From Breviolum minutum Mf 1.05b.01 (lineage: Eukaryota; Sar; Dinophyceae; Suessiales; Symbiodiniaceae), in NCBI GenBank assembly GCA_000507305.1, contig DF240470.1, forward strand, positions 52,031 to 116,030: a DNA stretch of 64,000 bases. Direction: 5' to 3'. How positions within the stretch are numbered: position 1 is the stretch's first letter; every line of letters starts with the position of its first letter. Of this stretch, positions 21,394 to 31,819 are shown piece after piece. The notes below the pieces were generated by a model. It was not told the DNA's origin. It searched no databases and saw only the letters and a program-made list of their open reading frames with translations. The translations under genes and the position numbers were made by a program.

Positions 21394-21798
21394 CTCACCA
21401 GGAACGCACAAATGCCCGGGGAGATTTGCACTCGAAGCACTGTCATCTGGGACAAATTTCGGAAGGATTCTTCAACCGAAGTGACTGATTCGAAAAATAG
21501 ACAACTCCAGAACTCTAAAAAATTCAACTGAACAATTCAGTTCATTAAAAGTAAATTCAATTCAATTCAATTCTTCCGCTTCAACTTTGTATAACTAAAC
21601 TTCACTTCACTGCATTTTTTCAATTCTGCTCCCAAGGTGCGAAGCTCTGCCGTACGCGACGTCGCTGAGAGTGGCCGTGACGTAGCAGACAATGGTCTTG
21701 ACAACACTAATCCCTGCAGATCAGACATCCCACAAGTCCCACAAGGGCATCATGTTTTTTTCCCCAGATAGCGATAGCTATAGGGGTTCTTACTTCCA

Positions 21799-22165
21799 AT
21801 ATGGGGGGAGGGCGACGAACCAGTTTGGCGGATTGGACGTGGCACCACGGTGCCATTGCAGGGTGCAGTGGACGTGGTGCCATTGCTGTGCCATCGTAGG
21901 GTGTCATTGTAGTGTGCTATAGTGGAGAGGGAGGGCCGACCAACTTTGGGGAGTGGACGTGGTGCCATTGCTGGCTGCCATTGCACGGTGCCATTGCAGT
22001 GTGCTATGGTGGGGGCAGGGAGTGGTGCCATTGCAGGGTGCCATTGTACAATGTAGTGTGCTATGGTTTGGGGGAAGGTGACGACCAACTTTGAGGGAGT
22101 GGACGTGGTGCCATTGCTGGGTGCCATTGCAGGGTGCCATTGTATTGCGCTATGGTTGGAGGGGG
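21799..22165. repeat. minisatellite with 75-85-bp units
   Basis: About four to five imperfect units, each built from GGTGCCATTGCAG-like words, a TAGTGTGCTATGGT segment and a G-rich stretch with GACCAACTTTGGGGAGT, then GGACGTGG at the next unit. Minus-strand frames through it (WHHVHSLK, MAPCNGT) are products of the repeat, not a gene. Confidence 0.85.
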
Positions 22166-22307
22166 GGATTTTTCTTTACATTGAAAATGCAAAAAAAGGT
22201 TTTGCTATCTGGGGTCTATGCTGGTATAATTTTCCGAAGCGTTTTGGAGAGAAACAGCTTCACAACTCCCTCACAGCTTTGAGTTTTTTGGAAAAAAGTG
22301 ACAGAAG

Positions 22308-22457
22308 TCATCCGTCCCTTGGACGAAGCTTGCACATCCGCACCTCCTCGCTGGGTGCCTTTGGAGTGCTGGGTCGACTAACCTGGAAGCTTTTCAGCTG
22401 AACGTCACATGCTGAAGCTGCTGAAGCTACATCTTCAACTTCAATCAACATGGGCAT
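22308..22457 (-). CDS. short complete ORF or exon
   Basis: 49 codons from ATG at 22,457 to TGA at 22,308: MPMLIEVEDVASAASACDVQ, then LKSFQVSRPSTPKAPSEEVR. The composition is protein-like. A GTTAGT donor inside (CCAG|GTTAGT) and an AG|G further on suggest it may instead be two exon ends. Confidence 0.45.
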   Translation of the reverse strand: MPMLIEVEDVASAASACDVQLKSFQVSRPSTPKAPSEEVRMCKLRPRDG

Positions 22458-22540
22458 TCATGGATATTGATGGATATACGATACTCATGGAGATTCATTA
22501 ATGTTTCCAGACAGTGGCTTCCATAGTTCTCAGTGTTTAC

Positions 22541-22695
22541 TCAAAACCCTCTGTCGAAAATTTCCATCACTTCCGTCCTTTGCTGCCTGGTAAACCAAGG
22601 CTTCTCTCTTCAACTGCCTGTCTTGCTCAGACTGCATTGGAGCCTCGGAGTTGAAGAAATCAGAAACTTCGCTCCGCCAAATGCAGGCGAATCGG
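22541..22695 (-). CDS. probable exon
   Basis: The frame reads RSEVSDFFNSEAPMQSEQDR then QLKREALVYQAAKDGSDGNF and ends RVL at a GTAAAC donor. Charged and helical. The acceptor is near GATTAG at 22,697. Function unknown. Confidence 0.6.
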
Positions 22696-23046
22696 CTAAT
22701 CAAATTAAGCATTCAAGTTAGAGATACTTGACAGACATACGGAGCCCTACTTGGAGACATAATTCGAGAATAACATCTAGAAATACCATGATTCTGGAAA
22801 GACCCATGTCTCCTACAACTTTTGGCTACCCAACGGTCACAGTTGCTGCGATTGTATGTCTGGCCTCTCAAGGATCCAGTGCGATGGAGTCGAAGTGGGT
22901 GGAGCGATGGCAAGATTAGGAGAAAGAAATTGGAACAAAGCATAAACGATCTTTGTTGAAGCATTCTAGCTGATCTGCACTAATTTAGATGCCATGTTTT
23001 GTGCTAGGCAGTTCCTCTTCACTATTTTTGTAAGTGCAGGAGATCG

Positions 23047-23250
23047 TCATGCTGGAAGTGTTGCAAAACGACAGTTCCCCTCTGGAACTATTGCAAAGTC
23101 GCGTGTCCAGTAAATTGAAGATCCGCTCTGGCAGACAAAGAGGTGGGCCTCGTGTCCCTTGATTCCACCAAAGGAACCCAAATGAAACTTTTTGGGATCC
23201 TCGCTGCACGGTGGAGAAGCGCATGTGTTTGCAACCGGCGACGTGTTCAC
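23047..23250 (-). CDS. probable exon
   Basis: The frame reads TCASPPCSEDPKKFHLGSFG, then GIKGHEAHLFVCQSGSSIYW and RDFAIVPEGNCRFATLPA. A second frame (22,985-23,224) is also open but less even. Edges not fixed. Confidence 0.5.
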   Translation of the reverse strand: MNTSPVANTCASPPCSEDPKKFHLGSFGGIKGHEAHLFVCQSGSSIYWTRDFAIVPEGNCRFATLPA

Positions 23251-23309
23251 GTTGCTGTCATGAAACTTTCTTGTATCAAGTATCGCATATTTTATCATAT
23301 TTTATCCTT

Positions 23310-23595
23310 CTATTCCAAGAGTCCGTCATGCGTCTTAAAAAGCCATCCTATGAAATCATCACTGCTCTCTTTCGCTTCATGCATTGCATGCGTCCTGAGG
23401 CTTCCAAGGAAGCAACAACGGCAGCAAACGTCGTCGGCCCACGGGTTGGGCAGCAACGAGACGCTGTGGCCGGCCCTCAAGAAGTTCAACCCCAACGGCC
23501 TCACCGAATGCAAAACTCGAGGCTCAAATGCAAAAACCATGCAACAATCATCAACAATGACTTCAGTGAACCAAGTCGTTGGGGGACGAAGCTAA
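23310..23595. CDS. coding-like on both strands
   Basis: Minus: VRPLGLNFLRAGHSVSLLPN then PWADDVCCRCCFLGSLRTHA. Plus: NETLWPALKKFNPNGLTECK then TRGSNAKTMQQ. Both are plausible and GC is raised, so an exon is likely. The neighbours favour the minus strand but I cannot decide from the sequence. Confidence 0.35.
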
Positions 23596-24089
23596 TCGAG
23601 ATACATGTTTTTATTGTGCTTTTGTTAAATGGATTTTATTTTTTGTCTACCCTTTAGAGACATTGCCAGGGCAGAAGTGGAATACTCCATGAAGTGATCC
23701 GAAAGTTCATGTCATGTCATGCCCGTCCAGCCTTGGGAGATTGCAAGGTCACCCGCTCCGATTTGCCATGAACGACTCGGACCAATTCTCGTGATTCTGT
23801 TCGAACGAGAGTTCGGCCTAGCGAAGCAGTGAAGATGTGGGACTGCGTCGAAGCAGCGACAGTTTAAGTGATGTTAAAGCAACTCTTCGAGTTAACTTGA
23901 CGCCAAAAGATGATCGGATGACATTCAGTCTCTGTTCCTGTCGTGCAAACCTAAAGTCTTTGCAGCGGTTTGCAATCAAAATGACAGAGTGTCTTTTCCG
24001 AATAACTTCTCTATAGAATTCTTTAGCACTTGTGAACGCCTGAAAACTAACATTTTCATAACATTTTCATCATATTGCATCATGTTTCA

Positions 24090-24250
24090 TCCACATCGGC
24101 AGCAAAACGACATCGAAGCATCCAAACCCTCTGTGCCTCTGGTGGCACTTGGTATGCCAGCAGCCCAAGAGCGAGACTTCACTAAGGACAATCCAGAAGC
24201 CGTCCTCGCAACTCCGACTTTGGGGTCGCTGGAGCTTGACACAAACGAGA
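24090..24250 (-). CDS. probable exon
   Basis: The frame reads SSSDPKVGVARTASGLSLVK then SRSWAAGIPSATRGTEGLDA. Polar, Ser/Ala-rich. Edges not fixed; a second frame overlaps but contains runs typical of a shadow. Confidence 0.45.
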
Positions 24251-24469
24251 ATGAAACACATCGGAGAAGACGACGACATCTTGATAAAACGGTTGTCCCA
24301 TTTAAGAAATTGACTATCATTGTTTCTATACATTCAAATGATATCCAACTATACTATTCCTAAAGTTGGAATGTTCAAAGCCACCTGTCTTTGCCTGGGT
24401 CGCTGGTACGGGGGTATGGTATGTCCCGTCCTGGACATTCTTGATGGCCAGGTAAGAGCCTGGCTACGG

Positions 24470-24620
24470 AATTGCAGCCAATCGGAACCACGAACGCGTT
24501 ATCTTCGCTGGGCACAGCACCCCTGGGCACAGTTTTTCGGAGTCACCTTCCTGCCTCCGAGTCTGAGCGTGCATGTAAGAAGCTGTCGTCGTCACCTGCA
24601 TGGTGTTTTGACAGAGCATA
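24470..24620 (-). CDS. possible exon (frame unresolved)
   Basis: After a CATGCAG|G acceptor near 24,602, one frame reads DDDSFLHARSDSEAGR up to a GTGACT donor. Another reads VTTTASYMHAQTRRQEGDSE then KLCPGVLCPAKITRSW. Both are plausible. Confidence 0.4.
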
Positions 24621-24659
24621 ACTTGAAATCAGATCGAAATTAAAATATGTTAAAAACAA

Positions 24660-25000
24660 CATCCGAAGTCAAAATTGCCATTCGAAATATATATTCTGCA
24701 GGAATCCTCTATTATGTATATATGTATACATGATATCTACACACAAATTTTTATACAGACATATACGGACAGATTGTAGTCTCGATCTATTCACTGGGTT
24801 TGCTGTTGTGCGGGACACGGCCCTTTGCTTCAACTCACGCCCCCATGCACCACCCTCTCTCTAGGCAAGACATGAGAGCGCCAAGCGACTTTCATACTTT
24901 GATTTGGCAATAGGAGCACCATGACCCACCTTTGCACATTTCAACCTTCTCGAAATGACGGATATGTTTTTGAAAGATACAAAATTGTATTGGAACGGGA
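24660..25000. other. no gene recognised; TA-rich part
   Basis: 24,680-24,775 is TATA-rich with ATGTATATATG-type simple sequence. The rest has no exon I can support. Confidence 0.4.
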
Positions 25001-25004
25001 ATGC

Positions 25005-25260
25005 TCAAAGAGTGGCCTTTCCTAAAAGGTGTGCGAGTTGTTGGATTTTGGATTGAATGATTGAAACCAAGAGGAAAACCTGTTCGTTTGAATCGCTTGA
25101 ATCAAAAAAAGACAGCCCAAATGAATCGGCTCGGCCCTCGCGCTTCCAGAGCTTGCAGATTGAGAGCTTGCCCGGCGCCTTCGCCTTCCGAAATTTTTCA
25201 TTGATTCGCAGCATGAAACCGTGGCCATCGTGGCCGTGGCCATCGTGGCCTCGCCCTTGG
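25005..25260. CDS. coding-like on both strands
   Basis: Minus frame: INEKFRKAKAPGKLSICKLW, KREGRADSFGLSFFDSSDSN. Plus frame: KDSPNESARPSRFQSLQIES. A third reading gives a possible minus start, MATVSCCESMKNF, after a direct repeat of GTGGCCATC (25,219-25,250). Exonic DNA is likely, strand not settled. Confidence 0.35.
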
Positions 25261-25618
25261 AAAGCTGGTCAAGTCATCCAAGTCATCCACTTGTGGATCG
25301 CCCCTGGCTTGTTTGAAAAGCTTCGAAAATGGAAAGGTTTCGTCGGTTTCGTGTTACGTAAGTTACGTACATGTTTCGTTGAGAACTTGAGAACTCTCCT
25401 GGTCTACAGAAGGCTAAGGTGAAGGATTACAAATTACAAGTAATGACAAATAGATCTGAATTGGTGGAACGGATAGTTGAATGTATAATCCCAAAAACAT
25501 CGGCTTGAACACCTCTTGCCTTCCTTGTATTTTCTTGGTATATTTGGGTTTACCCTAACCCCACTAACAGTGAATAAAATGGTTTGCCTTTACTTTTATC
25601 ATCCCGGGGGAGCACCAT

Positions 25619-26090
25619 GATTTTCATGATTTTTTGTGTTTTTATTTGGTGCTATTTCTGGTGCATTTTTATGTGTTCCTGCGTGCTTTTTCTGGTGCGG
25701 TTTTCCCGTGTTTTTTGTCGTGCTTTTTCTGGTGTCTTTTCGTGATTTTGCTGGTGGTATTTTTTGTGCTTTTCCGGGTGCTTTTTCCACTGTATTCTGG
25801 TGCTGTTTTCTGTGCATTTTTTCGTGCTTGTCCCTTTTCTTTTCTATATATGTTTCCCCTTGGTGGTGGTCCTGTTTTTTTGCCGTGCTATTTTTTGGTG
25901 TTTTTTGGGTGCTGTTTTTTTTCTGTGTTTTTTGTGTGCCTTTTATCGTGCTTTTTTTCGTGTATTTTTTCGTTCTTTCTCGTGCTTATTTTCGTGCTTT
26001 TTTTTTCGTGCCTTGGGCGGCACCCAAGACAAGCAACCACAATATTTTGCATTTTGGCCCGTGCGTTTTTTGGTGCTTTTTCTGGTGGTC
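25619..26090. repeat. T/G-rich low-complexity tract
   Basis: About 470 bp of imperfect GTGCTTTTTCTG / TTTTTTCGTGC words on the plus strand, with units of roughly 10-14 bp, interrupted once by GGCGGCACCCAAGACAAGC near 26,010. Long plus frames (Cys/Phe-rich) and minus frames (Lys/His-rich) both come from the repeat and should not be read as genes. Confidence 0.8.
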
Positions 26091-26257
26091 ACTACTAGTG
26101 AAGATAGGAAATACATAAGGTATATTCTTCTCCAAGGAATCTTGGAAAAAGGAACATGAGGAGTTGCACCAGAGTGCGTCATATGCCATACCGGATTTTG
26201 CTTCCAAAAGCTATGCTGCAATGCTACCAAGACACTCATCTTGAAAGAAGAAGGCAT
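25986..26257 (-). CDS. possible exon beside the tract
   Basis: Frames EAKSGMAYDALWCNSSCSFF and QDSLEKNIPYVFPIF, or in another phase VLVALQHSFWKQNPVWHMTH. Coding-like only above about 26,100; below that it runs into the low-complexity tract. Confidence 0.35.
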
Positions 26258-26441
26258 CCTTCAAGAACATGTGAAGAATCTGGATTCTGATGTCACTTCT
26301 GAAGTAACATTGATGAGTCTTTTAACAGAAGTAAGACAGAGCTTGACTTGGAGTCGTTGAAAAAACATACAAACACACTTGACTTCATTACATGTTTGGC
26401 CGGTCTGCAAATCTTTGATTCATTTCATGGATCATCGTGGA

Positions 26442-26840
26442 TCAGCGAACCATCTTTCCCATGTTTCCCAAACCGAGACCAACGGAGACCAGTCCGTCTC
26501 TGTGAGGGTCTTCCTCATCTCCTGCCGAATGATCCACAAAGAGCTCTGTTGGAATGATGCAGGTAAAACGCAAAAACGCAACAACTTGCCGTTCGTCACA
26601 GTGACCATCTGCACCATCAGACCTGGTAGGCGGTGTCCATGAGTTCTGCCTGGCTTGACTCAACGAGTCAAAGTTCCAAATTGGACTCGGAAAGAGGATG
26701 AAGACTGCAGGATTTGGATGCACATTTTCCACACTGCATATCATCATATCCGTTTGAGGCGCCTGGTAAGCACGCTCTGAAGGTGTTTTCGCATCATCCA
26801 GGCGCTTCTGCAACAATTCCTGGGTCTGCCGAGGTTTCAC
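26442..26840 (-). CDS. probable exon region
   Basis: A 132-codon open frame starting KPRQTQELLQKRLDDAKTPS, then ERAYQ and a possible GC donor, later NFDSLSQARQNSWTPPTR before a GTCTGG donor, and ELFVDHSAGDEEDPHRDG at the end. Probably two or three exons in compatible frames. Function unknown. Confidence 0.45.
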   Translation of the reverse strand: MKPRQTQELLQKRLDDAKTPSERAYQAPQTDMMICSVENVHPNPAVFILFPSPIWNFDSLSQARQNSWTPPTRSDGADGHCDERQVVAFLRFTCIIPTELFVDHSAGDEEDPHRDGLVSVGLGLGNMGKMVR

Positions 26841-26869
26841 AGCATCTTTTCAATTTCAGGGTACCAGGC

Positions 26870-27030
26870 ATGGTTTTGAAGGTCAGAAAGGGAGGTTTTT
26901 GGTCATGCGACCATGTGTCTTGTGAAGCCATGCTGGAAAAAAAATCAGAACGACTGACAAATCTATGCCCAGCTGCATCAAAGGCTTCGTCCAATAGCTC
27001 CGCCTCACGTCCAAAAATAGCTCCCACGAC
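26870..27030 (-). CDS. probable exon
   Basis: The frame reads VGAIFGREAELLDEAFDAAG then HRFVSRSDFFSSMASQDTWS, ending at a CCTG|GTACCC donor. There is an internal poly-T CCAG that could be an acceptor. Helical first half. Function unknown. Confidence 0.5.
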
Positions 27031-27050
27031 GTCAATCTGAAGATTTACCC

Positions 27051-27312
27051 GATTCCAAAAGGCCGTTTTATAATTTGATAAAAAGTTTCATCACAAGACT
27101 TCCTGGCGTCGACAAAAAACGTGCTTGGAAACATGCCAGGGATCTTCCAAAAAAGATTCTCCCTGGTAAACTTCGAAACACTTTCATGGAAGCTTTCTAC
27201 AAATCGTTCACGTCTCGCCTGCGATTTGGCACTCCGAAGGCTGTGGGCACTCTTGGCACTCCGAAGACTTCGATTGCCAGGAGATATTGGTTGGGGTTGG
27301 CTACCTCAGGAA
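27051..27312 (-). CDS. probable exon
   Basis: After CCTGAG|G at 27,313, an 86-codon open frame reads SQPQPISPGNRSLRSAKSAH, then SLRSAKSQARRERFVESFHE and SVSKFTRENLFWKIPG. The SLRSAKS word is repeated. It ends in TAA, and internal GT donors may shorten it. A second frame is open for 39 codons. Confidence 0.55.
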
Positions 27313-27319
27313 CTCACGA

Positions 27320-27880
27320 TACCAAAAAAATAACAACGAGAAAAGGATACCAATGTCTTGGACCCATTTTCAATATGTTAAAAGAGGTGATTTGTTAAAT
27401 GGAAAATTCGTCGTGCTGGAACAGCGACATGCTTTGACATCATCCAAAACACATCAAATCATGGTTGCTATGCAGTCAGCAGAGTTCTCAATCTTGCAAA
27501 GCCTATTATACACCAGTAGACTGAGCAAACATGTCAAAGTGAACATGTGTTCAGAGTATTTGGTGGGAGGATGGGACAGGCATAAAAAGAAAGCAACGCA
27601 AAACGGCACAAAATTCCCATGATTCAAAGTGAAAAAAGGGTGGCATCAAATCGTCTCAACGATTTTCATCAACCGCAATCAACTCGTCTCCCCAAAACAC
27701 CTCGTCGAGGCGATGCTGATGTGACATGGACTTAGCACGGTGAATGTTGGAGCAGAAAGACTTGCAGCTGAGGACTTTGCACGTTGCAAATGTTTCCTGT
27801 CTAGAAGTTCATTACTCTGAGGCAGAATAAGATTAGCCAAAGCAATTTTGAATACACAAATTGAACAAAAAACAGTGAGA
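27320..27880. other. no gene recognised
   Basis: Only short open frames on both strands and no clear splice-bounded segment. Confidence 0.35.
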
Positions 27881-27889
27881 AGTAAAAGG

Positions 27890-28005
27890 TCAAAAGCAAT
27901 GAAAAGCCCTTGTCAGTGGAACAGTTGCAACGAATCTTGAGGGCACCCGACCCACATGAGCATCTGGAAACTCATCGTCCACGCCGCCCAAAGCTGAACG
28001 TTCCC
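27890..28005 (-). CDS. probable exon
   Basis: Acceptor CGTTTCAG|G, then ERSALGGVDDEFPDAHVGRV and PSRFVATVPLTRAFHCF to a TGA at 27,890. It could end earlier at a non-GT donor. Soluble composition. Confidence 0.5.
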
Positions 28006-28127
28006 CTGAAACGGTCAAAGTGTTGTGAAATGAAGACTGCCATGTTTCAAAACGATTCAAAAAGGCTTGAATTAGGCATGAACAAATTGAAATTAACTGA
28101 AGACAAAAACAACATCATTGTGATATG

Positions 28128-28213
28128 ATCCAGCATGCACAGGCCTTCGCTTCGATGATCCGAGCCGGCATCGTCCACTCCTTTGGACGAAGACCCAAGC
28201 GGGATTCAAAACA
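28128..28213 (-). CDS. probable exon
   Basis: The frame reads FESRLGLRPKEWTMPARIIE then AKACACW. About 28 codons; the edges are not clear, and an AG|G inside could shorten it. Unknown function. Confidence 0.4.
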
Positions 28214-28312
28214 TCAAAGGAGAAAGCAATTGAAAGTTTGAAGGAGACATACATGACATAAAATAATGATTAAACAAAAATAATCAAACACACCATTAAG
28301 AAACATCATTAA

Positions 28313-28331
28313 ACACACACACACACACACA
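28313..28331. repeat. (AC)n microsatellite
   Basis: Nine to ten AC dinucleotides in a TA/AC-rich non-coding stretch (28,250-28,350). Confidence 0.9.
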
Positions 28332-28510
28332 TCTCAAATAATTATATCAAAATACACCGGCAAGTTGTGCGAAGTGTTATGGTGAGATTCTTGTGCTTCT
28401 CGATGGAATGGTTCTGAAATGCTTGAGTTTGCGTTGCTGGGCTTGACACTGGCCAAATCTTCAAAAGTCACTCCTGGGACCGAGATGCAACCAATCCTTT
28501 TGCCACCAAC

Positions 28511-28665
28511 CTTCCTTTAATCTTTGAAGATGCTTCGATTTGTTGATACATAGACTTTGCCAAGAATATCGAGATGTCGAAGTTGTCTAGAATTTTTTGA
28601 AATATGTTTTCTGCCTTTCTCTGCTGGCATTGAAGTCCGACAATCAGAAGATCGCATGGCATCTC
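28511..28665 (-). CDS. probable exon
   Basis: Reads CDLLIVGLQCQQRKAENIFQ, then KILDNFDISIFLAKSMYQQI and EASSKIKGR before a GGAAG|GTTGGT donor. Even, soluble, helical. The acceptor at the right edge is not fixed. Confidence 0.6.
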
Positions 28666-29108
28666 CATGGCTTCTCTATGAAAATCCCTATGTCTGTAAC
28701 TAGCTCTAAATGGACGGGAACGTGGTTCATCTTTGAATCACTCCTCGTGGACTGCCAGGATCTCCTCACGATTGGACACGCTAAAGGAGTGGAGCATCAC
28801 AACATGGAGTTGCACATGCACATGGCATCAATGCTAAAAGTCGTGTCTCCTCGAGGCGTCTTGCTGCCATCGCGGCTCGAGCCTGGAGACCATCAGATTC
28901 TTGGAAAAAAAATCCTAAGAAATATACATACATATTACATCATATTATTTCGTGTTGTTTTTGTCAAATGGACCAAAAGAACCTCAAATTTGTCAGTTGT
29001 CAGTTCAGTTGTTTAAAGTTCATGAGTTGCCTGTGCATTATGCAATGTAAGTTGATGAAACGTGCGAATAAATTGTTGCTACTGAACCATTCAAAATCGT
29101 CCTATAAC

Positions 29109-29273
29109 CGTCTTCTCGCCGTCCCTCAGATCCTCGTGGTGTCACTGGAAGAACTGGACCTTTCGATGCGACACGATGGAAGACACACCTTTCTGCAATC
29201 GGTCCATGACGCTCCACACCTTTTGGTGCATCCACATCCTCTTCCAAGAGAAAGTTCGGTGCAGGTGAAGCAC
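29109..29273 (-). CDS. well-bounded exon
   Basis: Acceptor TTTGTTTCTTCAG|G and donor GACG|GTTATA. 165 bp open, reading ASPAPNFLLEEDVDAPKGVE then RHGPIAERCVFHRVASKGPV and PRGSEGRRED. Acidic start, basic end. Other frames are open but less even. Unknown function. Confidence 0.6.
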
Positions 29274-29384
29274 CTGAAGAAACAAATTCAGTCAAACCAC
29301 TATCGGCCATATATGCTCATATACATCTGTATATCCAAACATATCCAAACATACATGTAAGATCATGGAAGACTATCTTGATAC

Positions 29385-29640
29385 GTTTTCTATCATTTGA
29401 TGTCCTTTGATTCTTTCCATTTGTCTTGGTGGTCCTGTGTCGTCCTCTTTCTTGTTTGCAACAGTAAGTCTGCACTTTCCCTGTCTTAAACAAGAATTGT
29501 TTTTTGACACAGCACTGAATAGCATGCCATCCTCCAATCCTCCACACCTCGTGAGGTTTGTCTCGGCGTTTGTCTTGGCTGGCTCAAGGCAGAAAGGCGG
29601 CCTTCGAGCGAGGATAGGTTGATACCGAAAGCAAAGCCAT
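29385..29640 (-). CDS. probable exon
   Basis: The frame reads LARRPPFCLEPAKTNAETNL, then TRCGGLEDGMLFSAVSKNNS and ANKKEDDTGPPRQMERIKGH. Polar, charged, possibly disordered. Edges not fixed. Confidence 0.5.
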
Positions 29641-29969
29641 AGGTTCAAAAATTGCAGAACTGTTCTCCATGTTTTGAATGTGGAGTGTGAAAATCACTGA
29701 TAGTCAGGATCCTTCTGTAGCCCCAACCTCTATCTGTAGTCAAGAAAACATGATGGAAGACAATGCTGAAACACATGAGATGATTTAACACATGTCACAT
29801 GTACTTGTCTTGACTCATATTTATACAATTTCGGCACACTCACCTGGACGGGAAGGACTGGCTGAGCCTGATGTGGCAGAAGTTGTGTTCTGCTTTTTCT
29901 CCCAAAGAGACATGTATACTGACATTCATACCAATTCTGACAAACTTTTCAATATGATTCATTATAATT

Positions 29970-30090
29970 ATCTGTATATATACCACTGTCGCAAGAATTG
30001 TGCCGTTTGCTCTGCGCACCTCCACGTGGGCTGGGCTCACCACTCTGCCGGACAAGCGTTTCCTGTGCCGATCTACATCTTACACTCTTG
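29970..30090 (-). CDS. probable exon
   Basis: The frame RSAQETLVRQSGEPSPRGGA, then QSKRHNS. Within it AG|G before GAAACGC and a GTGAGC donor could define a very short exon. An overlapping frame reads SGRVVSPAHVEVRRANG. Confidence 0.4.
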
Positions 30091-30112
30091 ACCACCATGA
30101 ACATTTTCAAAC

Positions 30113-30167
30113 CGTCAGCGATCTCCTGTGTTTGCACCATCTGGGCCATCAACTCGGCAATGGCTTC
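30113..30167 (-). CDS. well-bounded short exon
   Basis: Acceptor TGATAG|G, 18 codons plus one base, donor GACG|GTTTGA. Reads EAIAELMAQMVQTQEIADG, an amphipathic helix, in phase 0 at the start. Confidence 0.55.
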
Positions 30168-30814
30168 CTATCAAAACGACGTCAATGTGATGCCCAGTTT
30201 TTGTCAAATCATGGTCACATATCGATCAGTGAAATCCTGTGAACTCTTGTGACGCCTTTTAGTGTTCCATTGATTTGCTTGTAGAATCTTGTAGAGCTTT
30301 CATGATATGTCTGATATTACACGACTTCAATGTTTTAGGCACCCCAAGAAATGAAGATGTGAAATTCGATGCGGCACCTGGCTTGCACTTCTGATTAAAT
30401 TTTTTCAGGCCCAAGGGATCCAACAAACTCAATTAAACTCTGCAATTCTGCTATTGAGTTTGTAATCAGAATTGTATGATCCGATCACTGCTAGAGTTTG
30501 ATCATATTTGATCCATTTTTCATGTGTTTTCCCTCAAAAAACTGGACCTCCAAATCTGGTGACATCTCTGTCTCTTCTTCTTTGTCTTGCGAAGCTGGAG
30601 CATCCGGAGTCTCACCTTCAAGACCTTCAAACCACACCCAATCTACAGGGGAAACAAATTGAATCAATATAAATCAGTCTCAACCGTCTCAACCTGCATG
30701 AATCAATCAAACAATACTTGAAATATTGCAAACATACTTGTCAACATCACCAGGTTTGAACTTTGAACCAACTAAACGTGCTCCAAAATATCTTATCACC
30801 TATCAGGTCAAACC

Positions 30815-30982
30815 CTATTGCATCTTGAACTTTCCATGGCCTTCATCGAGTTTCTTGGATCTGTTTCGTAGCAAGGCCGTGGTTTCGCTCCTGGGGAAAC
30901 CGTCCAAATTTCCAATCTGCTCCAGGTTGATCTGCTGCCCATGGAAAATCCGAGAAAGTCCGGCAGTCCTCTTGCCCTGAAC
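30815..30982 (-). CDS. well-bounded exon, perhaps terminal
   Basis: Acceptor TTTCTTCAG|G, then 55 codons and a TAG: VQGKRTAGLSRIFHGQQINL, EQIGNLDGFPRSETTALLRN and RSKKLDEGHGKFKMQ. Phase 0 at the start. A GTTTCC in the middle could be a donor. Basic, soluble, family unknown. Confidence 0.6.
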   Translation of the reverse strand, partial: VQGKRTAGLSRIFHGQQINLEQIGNLDGFPRSETTALLRNRSKKLDEGHGKFKMQ

Positions 30983-31162
30983 CTGAAGAAACCCACGAAT
31001 GCAAACTCATCAGCTCTTTCTACTGCAGGGATGCAACATGATGCAATTCCTAGGTACTTTATCATTAGTTCATCATCTGACCATCTGATGAGGAGTACAG
31101 CGTCTGTATTGTTCCAGTCCTTCAACAGGTCTCAAGTACGTGTCAAGGCGTTTGCTCAACCC

Positions 31163-31411
31163 TTATGGCTGGCGCACTTTGGAACCAGCTTGCAACAGAG
31201 TTTGGGTTCTACCAAAAATCCGAGAAAGAATTAAGTTAAAAATCAGGCCATTACCATTTGGCACTATGTTCTGGCAATTTTCGACAAAAAGGCCGTGTCC
31301 ATTTAATGTGGTCCAGAGTCCAAAGATGTCAGAAATTTCTCCCAGGTGCCTTTGAAGCCAACTTAGCGCTCTCATCCAGTGGTGTTCGAAGGCCAGCCTT
31401 GATGGATCCAT
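31163..31411 (-). CDS. possible exon
   Basis: The frame SRLAFEHHWMRALSWLQRHL then GEISDIFGLWTTLNGHGLFV. The beginning looks helical. No fixed edges. Confidence 0.4.
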   Translation of the reverse strand: MDPSRLAFEHHWMRALSWLQRHLGEISDIFGLWTTLNGHGLFVENCQNIVPNGNGLIFNLILSRIFGRTQTLLQAGSKVRQP

Positions 31412-31658
31412 GGCTTATCCATGACCCACCCTTGAATATCATTAATCATCCCATCAAACTACATAATGAATGGCAGCAAGTGGAAGAAACATGAAGAAAC
31501 GGGTCATGATGTGAAACAACAGATTCATCTTGTCTTATGTTTTAATTTGGTGTTGAACAACATCAACGCCAAACATGGGTTCGGAATCATTTCAACAATT
31601 CCAAGCAATTAGGATAATTAGGTGGGGTATAAACTCCTGGAAAAAACAAGACAGCAAC

Positions 31659-31775
31659 TTCCTCCCGCTTTGCCTTCAGCTGTTGTGAGCGAGTCTTCCA
31701 ATCCAACAGGATCTTGCGATCCACTGATGGCACCTGCATGGCCACTGAGGGGTTCATGGCCACATTCCGAATATT
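31659..31775 (-). CDS. well-bounded exon, phase 0 at both ends
   Basis: Acceptor GACTTCAG| and donor GAGGAA|GTTGCT enclose exactly 39 codons: NIRNVAMNPSVAMQVPSVDR then KILLDWKTRSQQLKAKREE. The frame continues open beyond the donor for 18 more codons. Helical, basic C-terminal part. Confidence 0.6.
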
Positions 31776-31819
31776 CTGAAGTCATTCGTGGTATTCCTGG
31801 CTCTGTGGTATGACTGCTA

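Noticed and set aside
25619-26090. Long plus-strand ORFs (131-160 codons, Cys/Phe-rich, membrane-like).
   Set aside because: They arise from the T/G low-complexity tract and are open in all three frames.
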